Assembly: GCF_000409775.1 (NCBI RefSeq)
Contig: NZ_KE332377.1
Location: 372,001-436,000, forward strand
Reading direction: 5' to 3'
Source: Litchfieldella anticariensis FP35 = DSM 16096
GTDB taxonomy: Bacteria; Pseudomonadota; Gammaproteobacteria; Pseudomonadales; Halomonadaceae
Length of the DNA: 64,000 nt
Shown in pieces: positions 43,493 to 51,677 of this stretch (positions within the stretch are counted from its first letter, which is position 1; the number at the start of each line of letters is the position of its first letter). The translations under genes and the position numbers were made by a program. The notes below the pieces were generated by a model. That model was given only the letters and a program-made list of their open reading frames with translations. It ran no database searches and was not told the DNA's origin.

Positions 43493-44545
43493 GTGGGGGC
43501 ACATTTCTCAAGTTTGTTGAAAAACAAGAATATGGTGTATATCGAACCCGATGGTCCTTTTCAGCCGGCTTCGGAAGTGAGGCGTGTGGCCTTTCTGTTG
43601 TTGGAGAACTTCTCGATGATGGCTTTCACCGGGGCGCTCGATGCACTTGTGACCGCCAATCTGATGCGACCGGCCACTGTCTATGAAGTATTGGTGGTGG
43701 GTAGTAATGGAGGCGATACGGTGCTTTCCGATCTGGGCATCGATATCTCGGTTGATTGCCAGCTATCGCAGCTCGACGAGAGGCAGTTGGACATCCTCGT
43801 TCTGTGTGGTGGCCTGCGAGTGCAGCCACGTGCCACTCCTGCCATACGTTCCAAGCTGAGAACCGCCGGTAACGCGGGAGTGGTGCTCGGCGGGCTATGG
43901 AATGGTGCCTACTTCCTTGCCGAAGCCGGGCTGCTGGATGGTTACGAGTGCGCCTTCCATCCGGATGGCCGAGCGATGATGATGGAAGAATTTCCCAATG
44001 TGGTGGTTTCCAATCGTAGTTTTGTACTGGACAGGGATCGGGTCAGCTGCGCAGGCGCCAGCAGTTCCTTGAACATGATGCTCGAGGTGGTCAAGAACGA
44101 TTGCGGCCTGGAATTCGCCAGCGCCATCGAGGAGGTGCTGAGTTGCGACAAGATGGCGGAAGTCATCGACGTCTCGGTCTGCAGTGTCGACCGTAATCCT
44201 ACCCTGCCGGAACCTTTGAAAACCGCGCTGCAATTGATGCGAAACAATATCGAGGAGCCATTGTCGATGGTGGAGATCACCGAGTGTGCGGAGATCTCCA
44301 GACGCCAACTCGAGCGGCTGTTCTGTCACCATGTCAATGCCAGCCCTTCGCGCTATTACCTGGAATTACGCTTGACCCACGCTCGGCAGTTACTGCAACA
44401 AACCAACAAGTCCATTGCCGAAATCGCGGTTGCCACGGGCTTTGTCAGCATCTCTCACTTCCGTCGCTCTTTTCACCAGCTGTTCGATATTTCCGCAGGA
44501 CGTTTTCGCAAGATGTTTCAGGAATTGGACAGGGCTTCAGCGTAA
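43493..44545 (+). CDS. GlxA-family AraC-type transcriptional regulator (DJ-1/PfpI + HTH)
   Basis: About 350 residues. Start taken as the GTG at 43493, 5 bp after AAGGAGG; GTG 43487 overlaps the SD and ATG 43532 is downstream. Residues ~20-190 are the DJ-1/PfpI-like domain (VAFLLLENFSMMAFTGALDA, DILVLCGGLRV, GVVLGGLWNGAYFLAEAGLL), lacking a clear nucleophile Cys at the elbow (Leu-Trp instead), so a sensor rather than an enzyme. The C-terminal AraC HTH has MVEITECAEISRRQLERLFC and SIAEIAVATGFVSISHFRRS. It stands between two TRAP operons, both on the opposite strand, so it is the natural regulator of one or both. Confidence 0.88.
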   Translation: MGAHFSSLLKNKNMVYIEPDGPFQPASEVRRVAFLLLENFSMMAFTGALDALVTANLMRPATVYEVLVVGSNGGDTVLSDLGIDISVDCQLSQLDERQLDILVLCGGLRVQPRATPAIRSKLRTAGNAGVVLGGLWNGAYFLAEAGLLDGYECAFHPDGRAMMMEEFPNVVVSNRSFVLDRDRVSCAGASSSLNMMLEVVKNDCGLEFASAIEEVLSCDKMAEVIDVSVCSVDRNPTLPEPLKTALQLMRNNIEEPLSMVEITECAEISRRQLERLFCHHVNASPSRYYLELRLTHARQLLQQTNKSIAEIAVATGFVSISHFRRSFHQLFDISAGRFRKMFQELDRASA

Positions 44546-44549
44546 TACA

Positions 44550-44575
44550 CCATTACACGGCTGACCGTGCAATGG
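44550..44575. terminator. Bidirectional hairpin between convergent genes
   Basis: CCATT-a-CACGG (44550-44560) pairs with CCGTG-c-AATGG (44565-44575) around CTGA, with one mismatch. It lies in the 41-bp gap between the regulator stop and the dctM stop on the other strand, so one stem can serve both. No long T tract. Confidence 0.5.
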
Positions 44576-44586
44576 CGGTACGTTTT

Positions 44587-45891
44587 TCAGCTGGCAAGCA
44601 GTGTGGGCAGCCATAGGGCAAGGCTTGGCCACACGCTGATCAGCGCAGCGGCCAGACACATCAGCAGGAAGAAGGGGGCCGATGCCCAGGCCACTCGTCC
44701 AATGCTCTCACCGGTCATGCCCTGGAGCACGAACAGGTTGAAGCCGACGGGTGGGGTGATCTGCCCAAGCTCTACCATGATCACCAGGAAGACGCCGAAC
44801 CACAGCGGGTCGAAGCCTGCGAGTATGACGATGGGAAGGGTGATGGGTAGGCTCATCACGGTGATCGAAATGCCGTCGAGAAATAGTCCCAACACGATGT
44901 AGAACACCGCTAATGCCATGAGCAGGGCCATGGGTGAGAACTGTTGCGCGGCGATCCAGGCTGCCAGTTCCCGGGGCAGGTGCAGGTAGCCCATGGCGGT
45001 GGAGAGCAGCATGGCGGTGACCAGCAAGCTACATACCATGGTGGCACTGATCAGGGTGCCTTTGAGGGCATCGAGCAGCATGGGGAAGGTGAGCTGACGC
45101 TCCAGGGCGAGCAAACCCAGGGTGGCGGCCACGCCGACGGCGGCGGCTTCCGATGGCGTGGCGATACCTGAATAGATCGAACCGATGACGATGGTAATCA
45201 GGACCACTACCGGGGTCAGTAGCGTAATGGCTTGCCAGGTTCCCACTTCGTTTCCCGTTTGTCGGGGGGCGAGTTGTGGTTTCATCATGCTGCGCAGGAC
45301 GATGAAGCCGCTATACAGCAGGGCGATCAACAGGCCAGGTACCACGCCGGCCATGAACAGTTTGCTGATCGAGACTTCTGCCTGTACGCCGTAGACGATC
45401 ATCACGATGGATGGCGGAATCAACAGCCCCAGGCTACCCGCGCCGGCCAGGGAACCGATCGACAGGTTGCGGTCGTAGCCGCGGGTGGCGAGTTCGCGGG
45501 TGGTGATCTTGCCGATGGTAGCCGTGGTAGCGGCACTGGAGCCGCTGACGGCGGCAAATAATGCACAGCCGAACACATTGGTGTGCAGCACGCCACCGGG
45601 TAAGGGACGCGTGAGTGGTGTAAGCCCCTTGAACAACCGCTCGGACACATTGGAGCGGAAGATCAGTTCACCCATCAGGATGAAGAGTGGAATCGCGGAC
45701 AGTTCCCAACTGTTGCCGGCGCGGTAGAGAATCCGCGAGAAGATCAGCCCGATGCGGTCGAGGTCGAAATCTCCCAGCCACCATAGCGACCCCATGGCGG
45801 CGATCACTAGGGCGGCGAAGACCCAGGTTCCCATGGCCAGCACTGTGATCAGCAGTGCCGCCACACCAATGGCGATCCATACCATGTCCAT
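44587..45891 (-). CDS. dctM: TRAP transporter large permease, DctM (second system)
   Basis: 434 residues with about 12 membrane segments. ELSAIPLFILMGELIFRSNV near 63-82, FAAVSGSSAATTATIGKITT near 111-130, GAGSLGLLIPPSIVMIVYGV and ITPPVGFNLFVLQGM are the DctM signatures. Same architecture as the protein at 40233-41519 but clearly diverged, so not a recent duplicate. Follows dctQ by 12 bp. Substrate unknown. Confidence 0.94.
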   Translation of the reverse strand: MDMVWIAIGVAALLITVLAMGTWVFAALVIAAMGSLWWLGDFDLDRIGLIFSRILYRAGNSWELSAIPLFILMGELIFRSNVSERLFKGLTPLTRPLPGGVLHTNVFGCALFAAVSGSSAATTATIGKITTRELATRGYDRNLSIGSLAGAGSLGLLIPPSIVMIVYGVQAEVSISKLFMAGVVPGLLIALLYSGFIVLRSMMKPQLAPRQTGNEVGTWQAITLLTPVVVLITIVIGSIYSGIATPSEAAAVGVAATLGLLALERQLTFPMLLDALKGTLISATMVCSLLVTAMLLSTAMGYLHLPRELAAWIAAQQFSPMALLMALAVFYIVLGLFLDGISITVMSLPITLPIVILAGFDPLWFGVFLVIMVELGQITPPVGFNLFVLQGMTGESIGRVAWASAPFFLLMCLAAALISVWPSLALWLPTLLAS

Positions 45892-45903
45892 AGTCGATGA
45901 TCC

Positions 45904-46419
45904 TCAGTCTTGTTGTGTCGCCGGGTGGGTATGGTGTGAGCGCTTGGTGACAAGCTGCAGGCTGCGAACTACCAGTGTGAAGCACAGCAGCCACAGGCCG
46001 AGCAGCACGATGCCCTCGGGAATCCATAACGGCGTTTCGGACAGGGTGTCGCTGGTGATGCCACGCTGATAGCTGCGAACCACGTTCTGACACCAGAACA
46101 GCGATAGCCAGCCAAAGGCCCCGAAGCTGGTCACGGCGATCAGCAGTTCTAGCGGCCAGTGCCATTTCTTGGGCAATCGGTCGAGAACCAGTGCAACACG
46201 GATCAGTCCGTTCTTCTCCAGGACATAGGGCAGACCGAGAAAGGTCATGGCGGCGACGGCATAGCCGATGTATTCATCGAGGATGAATGTCGAGTGCCCG
46301 AACAGCCGCAATACGATCTCGAGGATGATGTGCCCGAACATGTACAGGATCAGCAGAATCGCGACCCCTGCCGCGAGGCGGTTCAAGCCTCGCGACAAGG
46401 TAACCAGCCAACCGATCAT
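45904..46419 (-). CDS. dctQ: TRAP transporter small permease, DctQ (second system)
   Basis: 171 residues, four membrane segments. FILDEYIGYAVAAMTFLGLP near 41-60 and YVLEKNGLIRVALVLDRLPK near 61-80 match the DctQ pattern. Starts 4 bp inside the end of dctP (ATGA overlap), indicating translational coupling, unlike the first system where a hairpin separates these genes. Confidence 0.92.
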   Translation of the reverse strand: MIGWLVTLSRGLNRLAAGVAILLILYMFGHIILEIVLRLFGHSTFILDEYIGYAVAAMTFLGLPYVLEKNGLIRVALVLDRLPKKWHWPLELLIAVTSFGAFGWLSLFWCQNVVRSYQRGITSDTLSETPLWIPEGIVLLGLWLLCFTLVVRSLQLVTKRSHHTHPATQQD

Positions 46420-47447
46420 TGGGTTTGCCCGTTATGGAAGGCGTCGAGGATCTCCTGGCCGCGCTCGCCCATGGTGTCTTGCCAACCACTGACGACCGGG
46501 CTTGCGGCATCCGCCAACGACTGTTGGAAGTCGGCAGGGATGGGATCATGGATCGTTACACCGTGCTCGTCGAGGGTGGCGTAGTTGCTCTGGGTGCGTT
46601 CGCGCACCACTTGCCAATTGTGTTCGTCGGTACGGCGAGCCGCTTCGCGCAGGGCTTCCTGCTGATCCTCCGGGAGGGATTCGAAGGTATCGCGGTTCAT
46701 GTGCACCATGTTCAACGGGATCGCGTACTGGATACCGCTGAAGTGCTGCTGGTGCTCCCAGAAACTGGCATTGGCGCCAGCTTCGGCGGAAGTGAGTACG
46801 GCATTGATGCCCCCGGTGGCTAGCTGTGGAACCACATCGGCCCAGGAGAGGCTGACTGGGGCTGCTCCCGCATTGAGCAGGGTTTCGGTGCCACTGCGGT
46901 CGAAGGTGCGGATCTTAAGATTCTGGAGATCTTCGCCGGAGGTGACGGCGTCACGTGACCAGATGCCGCTTGCCGGCCAGGGCGAGGCATAGAGCAGGAC
47001 CTGGTCGTTGTCCTCGAACACTTCGTCGTAGTAGGGGCGTGCGATCTCGTACAAGCGATGGGCTTCATCGACGCCATTGACCAGGAAGGGGAGCGAGGAA
47101 AGCAGGAAGAGGGGGTCGATACCGCTCATGGTGCCCGAGAGAGTGTCGGCGATTTGCACAGCGTTGTCGGCTACGGCATAGAAGTGGTCACCGGATTTGA
47201 AGCCTAGCGCACCTCCGGTATGCAGCGTAATGTCGACTTCGCCGTCGGTCAGTTCGCTGACCTGCTCGATAAAATAGGCATCACCCTGGGCGTGGATCGA
47301 GTTGGCATTGTATTCGTTGGAAAAATCCAGGCGTGTGGCCGCTTGGGCGGAGACGGTGATACCAAGGCACAGAGCGAGTCCGAATCCAGGCAGTGCAAGT
47401 GGGGAGCGCATGGAGCGAATCGCTGAGGCGAGGTTAGAAGTAGGCAT
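46416..47447 (-). CDS. dctP: TRAP transporter substrate-binding protein, DctP (second system)
   Basis: 343 residues with an N-terminal signal (LALPGFGLALCLGITVSAQA, about residues 17-36). Mature features: IEQVSELTDGEVDITLHTGG near 60-79, GEDLQNLKIRTFDRSGTETL near 157-176 with the conserved Arg, and DVVPQLATGGINAVLTSAEA near 190-209. SD GGAG is upstream. It delivers an unidentified organic anion. First gene of the second minus-strand TRAP operon; a 120-bp leader and then REP array II lie upstream. Confidence 0.92.
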   Translation of the reverse strand: MPTSNLASAIRSMRSPLALPGFGLALCLGITVSAQAATRLDFSNEYNANSIHAQGDAYFIEQVSELTDGEVDITLHTGGALGFKSGDHFYAVADNAVQIADTLSGTMSGIDPLFLLSSLPFLVNGVDEAHRLYEIARPYYDEVFEDNDQVLLYASPWPASGIWSRDAVTSGEDLQNLKIRTFDRSGTETLLNAGAAPVSLSWADVVPQLATGGINAVLTSAEAGANASFWEHQQHFSGIQYAIPLNMVHMNRDTFESLPEDQQEALREAARRTDEHNWQVVRERTQSNYATLDEHGVTIHDPIPADFQQSLADAASPVVSGWQDTMGERGQEILDAFHNGQTQ

Positions 47448-47576
47448 TGAGGGACTCCGGTTATTGTTAGCTCTTTAACAGTCCCTCATTTCCTTTCGTC
47501 TGCGGCTGCCCATTTGCGACCTATCGGGCATTGTTTGCGTCTAGGGGCTCGAACCATGCCCCTGACACGACCAAGT

Positions 47577-49028
47577 CGACCTGGCGGCCGGATCGTGCAG
47601 AAAATCTGCACTCCCACGGGGGGTGGGTGGCTCGGGCGAGATGGGAGCGAAGCTCCGCTTCGCGATGACGGTGGCTTGCTTCCAATGCCGGCCTGGCGGC
47701 CGGATCGTGCAGCAAGCTGCACTCCCACAAGGGCTGGAGGTGGCACGGGGTTATGGTGGGAGCGAAGCTCCGCTTCGCGATGATGGTGGCTTGCTTTCAA
47801 TGCCGGCCTGGCGGCCGGATCGTGCAGCAAGCTGCACTCCCACAAGGGCTGGAGGTGGCACGGGGTTATGGTGGGAGCGAAGCTCCGCTTCGCGATGATG
47901 GTGGCATGCCTCCAATGCCGGCCTGGCGGCCGGATCGTGCAGAAAATCTGCGCTCCCACGGGGGCTGAGGTTGGCACGGGCGAGGTGGGAGCGAAGCTCT
48001 GCTTCGCGATGACAGTGGCTTGCTTCCCATGCCGGCCTGGCGGCCGGATCGTGCAGCAAGCTGCACTCCCACAAGGGCTGGAGGTGGCACGGGGTTATGG
48101 TGGGAGCGAAGCTCCGCTTCGCGATGATGGTGGCATGCTTCCATACCGGCCTGACGGCCGGATCGCGCAGAAAATCTGCGCTCCCACGGGGGCTGAGGTT
48201 GGCACGGGCGAGGTGGGAGCGAAGCTCTGCTTCGCGATGACAGTGGCTTGCTTCTCATGCCGGCCTGACGGCCGGATCGTGCAGCAAGCTGCACTCCCAC
48301 GGGGGCTGGGGGTGGCACGGGGTTATGGTGGGAGCGAAGCTCCGCTTCGCGATGATGGTGGCATGCCTCCAATGCCGGCCTAGCGGCCGGATCGCGCAGA
48401 AAATCTGCGCTCCCACGGGGGCTGAGGTTGGCACGGGCGAGGTGGGAGCGAAGCTCTGCTTCGCGATGACAGTGGCTTGCTTCCCATGCCGGCCTGACGG
48501 CCGGATCGTGCAGCAAGCTGCACTCCCACGGGGGCTGGGTGGCTCGGGCGAGATGGGAGCGAAGCTCTGCTTCGCGATGACAGTGGCTTGCTTCTCATGC
48601 CGGCCTGACGGCCGGATCGTGCAGCAAGCTGCACTCCCACGGGGGCTGGGTGGCTCGGGCGAGATGGGAGCGAAGCTCCGCTTCGCGATGAGGGTGGCTT
48701 GCTTCCATACCGGCCTGACGGCCGGATCGCGCAGAAAATCTGCGCTCCCACGGGGGCTGAGGTGGCGCGGGGTATTGTGGAAGCGAAGCTCTGCTTCGCG
48801 ATGACGGTGGCTTTGCCTCCATACCGGCCTGCGCCGGATCGTGCAGCAAGCTGCACTCCCACAGGGGCTGGAGGTGGCACAGGGTTATTGTGGGAGCGAA
48901 GCTCCGCTTCGCGATGAGGGTGGCTTTGTTTCCAATGCCGGCCTGGCGGCCGGATCGTGCAGCAAGCTGCACTCCCACAAGAAGGTGGCATGGGGTTATG
49001 GTGGGAGCGAAGCTCCGCTTCGCAATGA
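47577..49028. repeat. REP/BIME tandem array II (13 units)
   Basis: Thirteen copies of a 111-117-bp unit in direct tandem. Each has element B (CCGGCCTGGCGGCCGG or the TGACGG variant, then GTGCAGCAAGCTGCAC or GCGCAGAAAATCTGCGC, then CTCCCAC) and, in inverse sense, element A (GGGAGCGAAGCTCCGCTTCGC, or CTCT for CTCC). The CTCCCAC blocks fall at 47611, 47722, 47837, 47953, 48066, 48181, 48293, 48410, 48522, 48633, 48745, 48856 and 48972. The last A unit is damaged (CGCAATGA) next to the RAYT gene. Long open frames across it are a by-product of the repeat and are not genes. Confidence 0.95.
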
Positions 49029-49056
49029 AGAATGATTCTCAACACGTACTGGCAGC

Positions 49057-49491
49057 TTATAGCCACACAGCATTCCAGTATGGGTATTGGCCAATATCGT
49101 TAACCAAACCAGCCCTTAGAGGATTGGCCACTATGTACCTGGCGGTAGCCTTTAGTTCGCTTTCCTGCCTGATAGCATGATCGTGAAATCCTTGCTGCCA
49201 GAATGTGGTGCCGATATCCAATGACACTTTGGCTTTATAGATTCTGACTAGCTTCGATATCTCGCCAGACAGTTGTATCAACCAATGTACATGGTCTGGC
49301 ATAACGACATAGCTGAGGGTTTCGCCAAGTTGGCTTACCGCAGGGGAGTAGAGGTGTCGGCAGGCAATGCGAGCGTTTCTCGCTGGGAGAAACCAAGGAT
49401 GGCGGTTTTGTGTGGCCATCGTTATCAGGTAGTAATGTCCCTTTATCGAACGTCGCCCATTTCTAAGTGCATGACTGCGAGGATATGGCAT
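49057..49491 (-). CDS. REP-associated tyrosine transposase (RAYT)
   Basis: 144 residues of the Y1/IS200-like transposase family. It begins MPYPRSHALRNGRRSIKGHY; the metal-binding HUH motif is in YVVMPDHVHWLIQL near 61-74 (HVH). The catalytic Tyr is expected in ATARYIVANPLRAGLV near 115-130, with FWQQGFHDHAIRQ just before. RAYTs bind and cleave REP hairpins as single strands and are thought to have spread REP sequences. Here REP arrays flank the gene on both sides, at 29 and 42 bp. The frame is intact, so it may still be active. Confidence 0.92.
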   Translation of the reverse strand: MPYPRSHALRNGRRSIKGHYYLITMATQNRHPWFLPARNARIACRHLYSPAVSQLGETLSYVVMPDHVHWLIQLSGEISKLVRIYKAKVSLDIGTTFWQQGFHDHAIRQESELKATARYIVANPLRAGLVNDIGQYPYWNAVWL

Positions 49492-49532
49492 ATCGGCTTC
49501 CTTACCGAGAATTAATTAGGTTAACGCAGATT

Positions 49533-49887
49533 GATCGCGCAGAAAATCTGCATTCCCACAGGGGCTGGAGGTGGCAGGGGGTTATTGTGGGAGCGAAGCT
49601 CTGCTTCGCGATGACGGTGGCTTGCTTCCATACCGGCCTGACGGCCGGATCGTGCAGCAAGCTGCACTCCCACAGCGGCTGAGGTGGCGCGGGGCTATTG
49701 TGGAAGCGAAGCTCTGCTTCGCGATGACGGTGGCTTTGCCTCCATACCGGCCTGCGGCCGGATCGTGCAGCAAGCTGCACTCCCACAGGGGCTGGAGGTG
49801 GCACAGGGTTATTGTGGGAGCGAAGCTCCGCTTCGCGATGAGGGTGGCTTTGCTTCCAATGCCGTCCTGTTGGCCGGATCGCGCAGC
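49533..49887. repeat. REP/BIME tandem array III
   Basis: About three full A/B unit pairs of the same family on the upstream side of the RAYT gene. B palindromes end in (C/T)TCCCAC near 49552, 49667 and 49779; A elements lie near 49588, 49701 and 49815. A final degenerate B follows (GCCGTCCTGTTGGCCGG, ending at GCGCAGCG 49887). Orientation is the same as in array II. It ends 20 bp from the hipA stop. Confidence 0.92.
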
Positions 49888-49906
49888 GGTGGGGGTATTA
49901 CATTTC

Positions 49907-51175
49907 CTATTCCGGGGCAGTATCAATGCGCCATTCTGGAGGTAACTGCCGCCAGTGGGCTTTCAATAGTGCCTGATGTTCGGGCAGCATGGGGCTTTCT
50001 ACTAGGAGCTTTGGCCAGAGGTCTCGGGCGCGCCGCATGGTGTCGTTCAGCGCTACGCGAATCGATGCCCAAGGAATGCCAACGGTTTTGGCCCAGTCTT
50101 TGAAGTCCTCCTCTCCAATTCGATACCAGTTCTTGTGCCCATTGAGGTTGAGGGCGATTTCCTGCTCATCGTCGATATAGGCTTTGGTCATGACGATGTC
50201 GTAGGCAGGGGAAAGCACGGGCGTACGCTGGTCAGGGTAAAGGAAGCTCCAGTTCTTGAGATGGGCATCGCCATTGGCCAGGAGAACATTCACCAACAAG
50301 CGACGAGCGAATTGCTGGATGTTAGCCAATCCATCTTGGGTATAGGCCCTGAGCAGTTTGCCGATCTGCTCGTAGTTGGTGGCTCCGTACTTGTCGTGTG
50401 GGTAGTGAAACAGGACTTGCGCCAAGTCTTCGGTGTGCTGACGCACTCCATTCAACCGGTCGAATCGCTTGATGGCATAGACCCATTCTTCCTCAGGTAA
50501 GCTGATGGGGGGGAGTCCCTCCAAGTCGCCCAAGGTGGCGAGTCGAACCTCGGGAATCTCGATGCCGCCGGCTTCGGCCAATTGCATGGCGGTAAACTCA
50601 TTGACGGGTACGCCGCGATGGCGTGTTGATGGCGTCTTGATGATCCAGTCGCCCAAGGTGTCGGCATGGTTGAAATGAAAGCGCCCCTCTCGCTCTCGCA
50701 CCGAGAATTTCATCTGAATGCCGGCCAGGGAGAATCCTTGCCCTGGCCGGTGAGTTCGTTTGACTGGTGTGATATGGGTTCTGTGGGCGAGTACATGATC
50801 GGGAATATCTTCAGCGGCCAAAGGAGTTGCCACCACGGCACCCGGAAGATCCTGACCGAGCTGCGATAAGAGTGGAAACTCGTTGTCGGGGTGTACTTTC
50901 AGTGTTTGTGCCAGCCAGTCGCGTAACGCACCTTCTGGTAGTAGATTCGAAAAGTAGGGGTGAAGTCTTTGCTGGCGGATCCACGGGGATGCCATGACTT
51001 GGCTGGCACGCGGAAAAGCCGGATGGGTGGTTAGTGTCAGGGTTGGTCGTTGGGGATCTTGGCGATAATGCTCATTGAAGACCATGACATTGCGGCCGCT
51101 CTGGTATCCCGCTAAATAGCCGACATGGGTATCGTGCAAGCGGATCTCCAGAACTTCCACTGTTTCGGTCTTCAT
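49907..51175 (-). CDS. hipA: HipA family serine/threonine kinase toxin
   Basis: 422 residues of the HipA fold. N-terminal domain: HVGYLAGYQSGRNVMVFNEH and NLLPEGALRDWLAQTLKVHP. The P-loop-like GQDLPGAVVATPL is near 107-119 and AGIQMKFSVREREG follows. The kinase core has VNVLLANGDAHLKNWSFLYP near 292-311 (catalytic Asp, Asn) and LSPAYDIVMTKAY (metal Asp). In the well-studied E. coli case HipA phosphorylates glutamyl-tRNA synthetase and induces persistence; the target here is not known. Starts 4 bp inside the end of hipB. Confidence 0.93.
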   Translation of the reverse strand: MKTETVEVLEIRLHDTHVGYLAGYQSGRNVMVFNEHYRQDPQRPTLTLTTHPAFPRASQVMASPWIRQQRLHPYFSNLLPEGALRDWLAQTLKVHPDNEFPLLSQLGQDLPGAVVATPLAAEDIPDHVLAHRTHITPVKRTHRPGQGFSLAGIQMKFSVREREGRFHFNHADTLGDWIIKTPSTRHRGVPVNEFTAMQLAEAGGIEIPEVRLATLGDLEGLPPISLPEEEWVYAIKRFDRLNGVRQHTEDLAQVLFHYPHDKYGATNYEQIGKLLRAYTQDGLANIQQFARRLLVNVLLANGDAHLKNWSFLYPDQRTPVLSPAYDIVMTKAYIDDEQEIALNLNGHKNWYRIGEEDFKDWAKTVGIPWASIRVALNDTMRRARDLWPKLLVESPMLPEHQALLKAHWRQLPPEWRIDTAPE

Positions 51176-51504
51176 TGCTCATGCCCCGGTGTGTCGTCGG
51201 TATCATCCAATAGACCGTGCCAGGGATCGACATCAGGGGATGGGGCCTGGCGTGATATCTCCGTGGCTTCTTCGAGCAGCCGTTGCACGATGTGTACTTT
51301 GTCACGTGGGATCAGCATGAGTTCGGCATTGAGGCCTTCGGCAACGAGGGACAGGTTGTCCAGCCTTGGATTGCCATGGGCTTCCAGGCGCTGATATTGC
51401 TGGCGTGACATGCCGATACGGGACTGCATGTCGTGCTGCGTCAAGCCTAGTTGACGCCGTCTTCGCTTGATCTGGGTATAAAGGTCCATGAGCGATGGCA
51501 ACAT
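51172..51504 (-). CDS. hipB: HipB-like antitoxin (XRE HTH)
   Basis: 110 residues from the ATG at 51504; the frame extends upstream only into a REP unit. The HTH is at RRRRQLGLTQHDMQSRIGMS (about 14-33) and RQQYQRLEAHGNPRLDNLSL (34-53). The C-terminal tail is acidic (SPDVDPWHGLLDDTDDTPGH). It binds HipA and represses the hipBA promoter. Gene order antitoxin-toxin with a 4-bp overlap is standard for hipBA. ATG at 51489 is an alternative start. Confidence 0.88.
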   Translation of the reverse strand: MLPSLMDLYTQIKRRRRQLGLTQHDMQSRIGMSRQQYQRLEAHGNPRLDNLSLVAEGLNAELMLIPRDKVHIVQRLLEEATEISRQAPSPDVDPWHGLLDDTDDTPGHEQ

Positions 51505-51558
51505 ATCCGTTTCTTTATTGGCAGAATAGAAACTTTTATGTTGCCCATCAAGGTGGTT

Positions 51559-51576
51559 AGCAACTTTTTTGTTGCT
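51559..51576. promoter_or_regulatory. Inverted repeat upstream of hipB (possible operator)
   Basis: AGCAAC-TTTTTT-GTTGCT is a perfect 6-bp inverted repeat 55 bp before the hipB start. Position and symmetry fit an autoregulatory HipB site; a transcript hairpin is the alternative. No other copy was seen. Confidence 0.35.
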
Positions 51577-51586
51577 GTTTGCTAAA

Positions 51587-51639
51587 CCGGCCTGACGGCC
51601 GGATCGCGCAGCAAGCTGCACTCCATAGAGGAGTGCAGC
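51587..51639. repeat. Single REP unit and adjoining hairpin downstream of yjbH
   Basis: A B-type REP (CCGGCCTGACGGCCGG, then GCGCAGCAAGCTGCACTCC) is fused to an inverted repeat GCTGCACTCC-ATAGA-GGAGTGCAGC (51615-51639, perfect 10-bp stem). It lies downstream of the yjbH stop and upstream of hipB, so the stem may end the yjb transcript. Confidence 0.7.
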
Positions 51640-51677
51640 CTTGGATGAGCTTGCCTGCCTGGTAGCGGTGTTTTCTT

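Noticed and set aside
47866-48804. Several ORFs of 100-230 codons across the REP arrays
   Set aside because: They translate the same repeat again and again on both strands, without SD or family resemblance; by-product of the repeat.
47577-49028. CRISPR array
   Set aside because: Repeats are 111-117-bp inverted REP pairs with similar linkers; there are no unique spacers of constant length and no cas genes.
49143-49153. GGCGGTAGCCT inside the RAYT gene as an ops site
   Set aside because: It lies within the coding sequence of a gene on the opposite strand and has no polysaccharide operon downstream; chance match.
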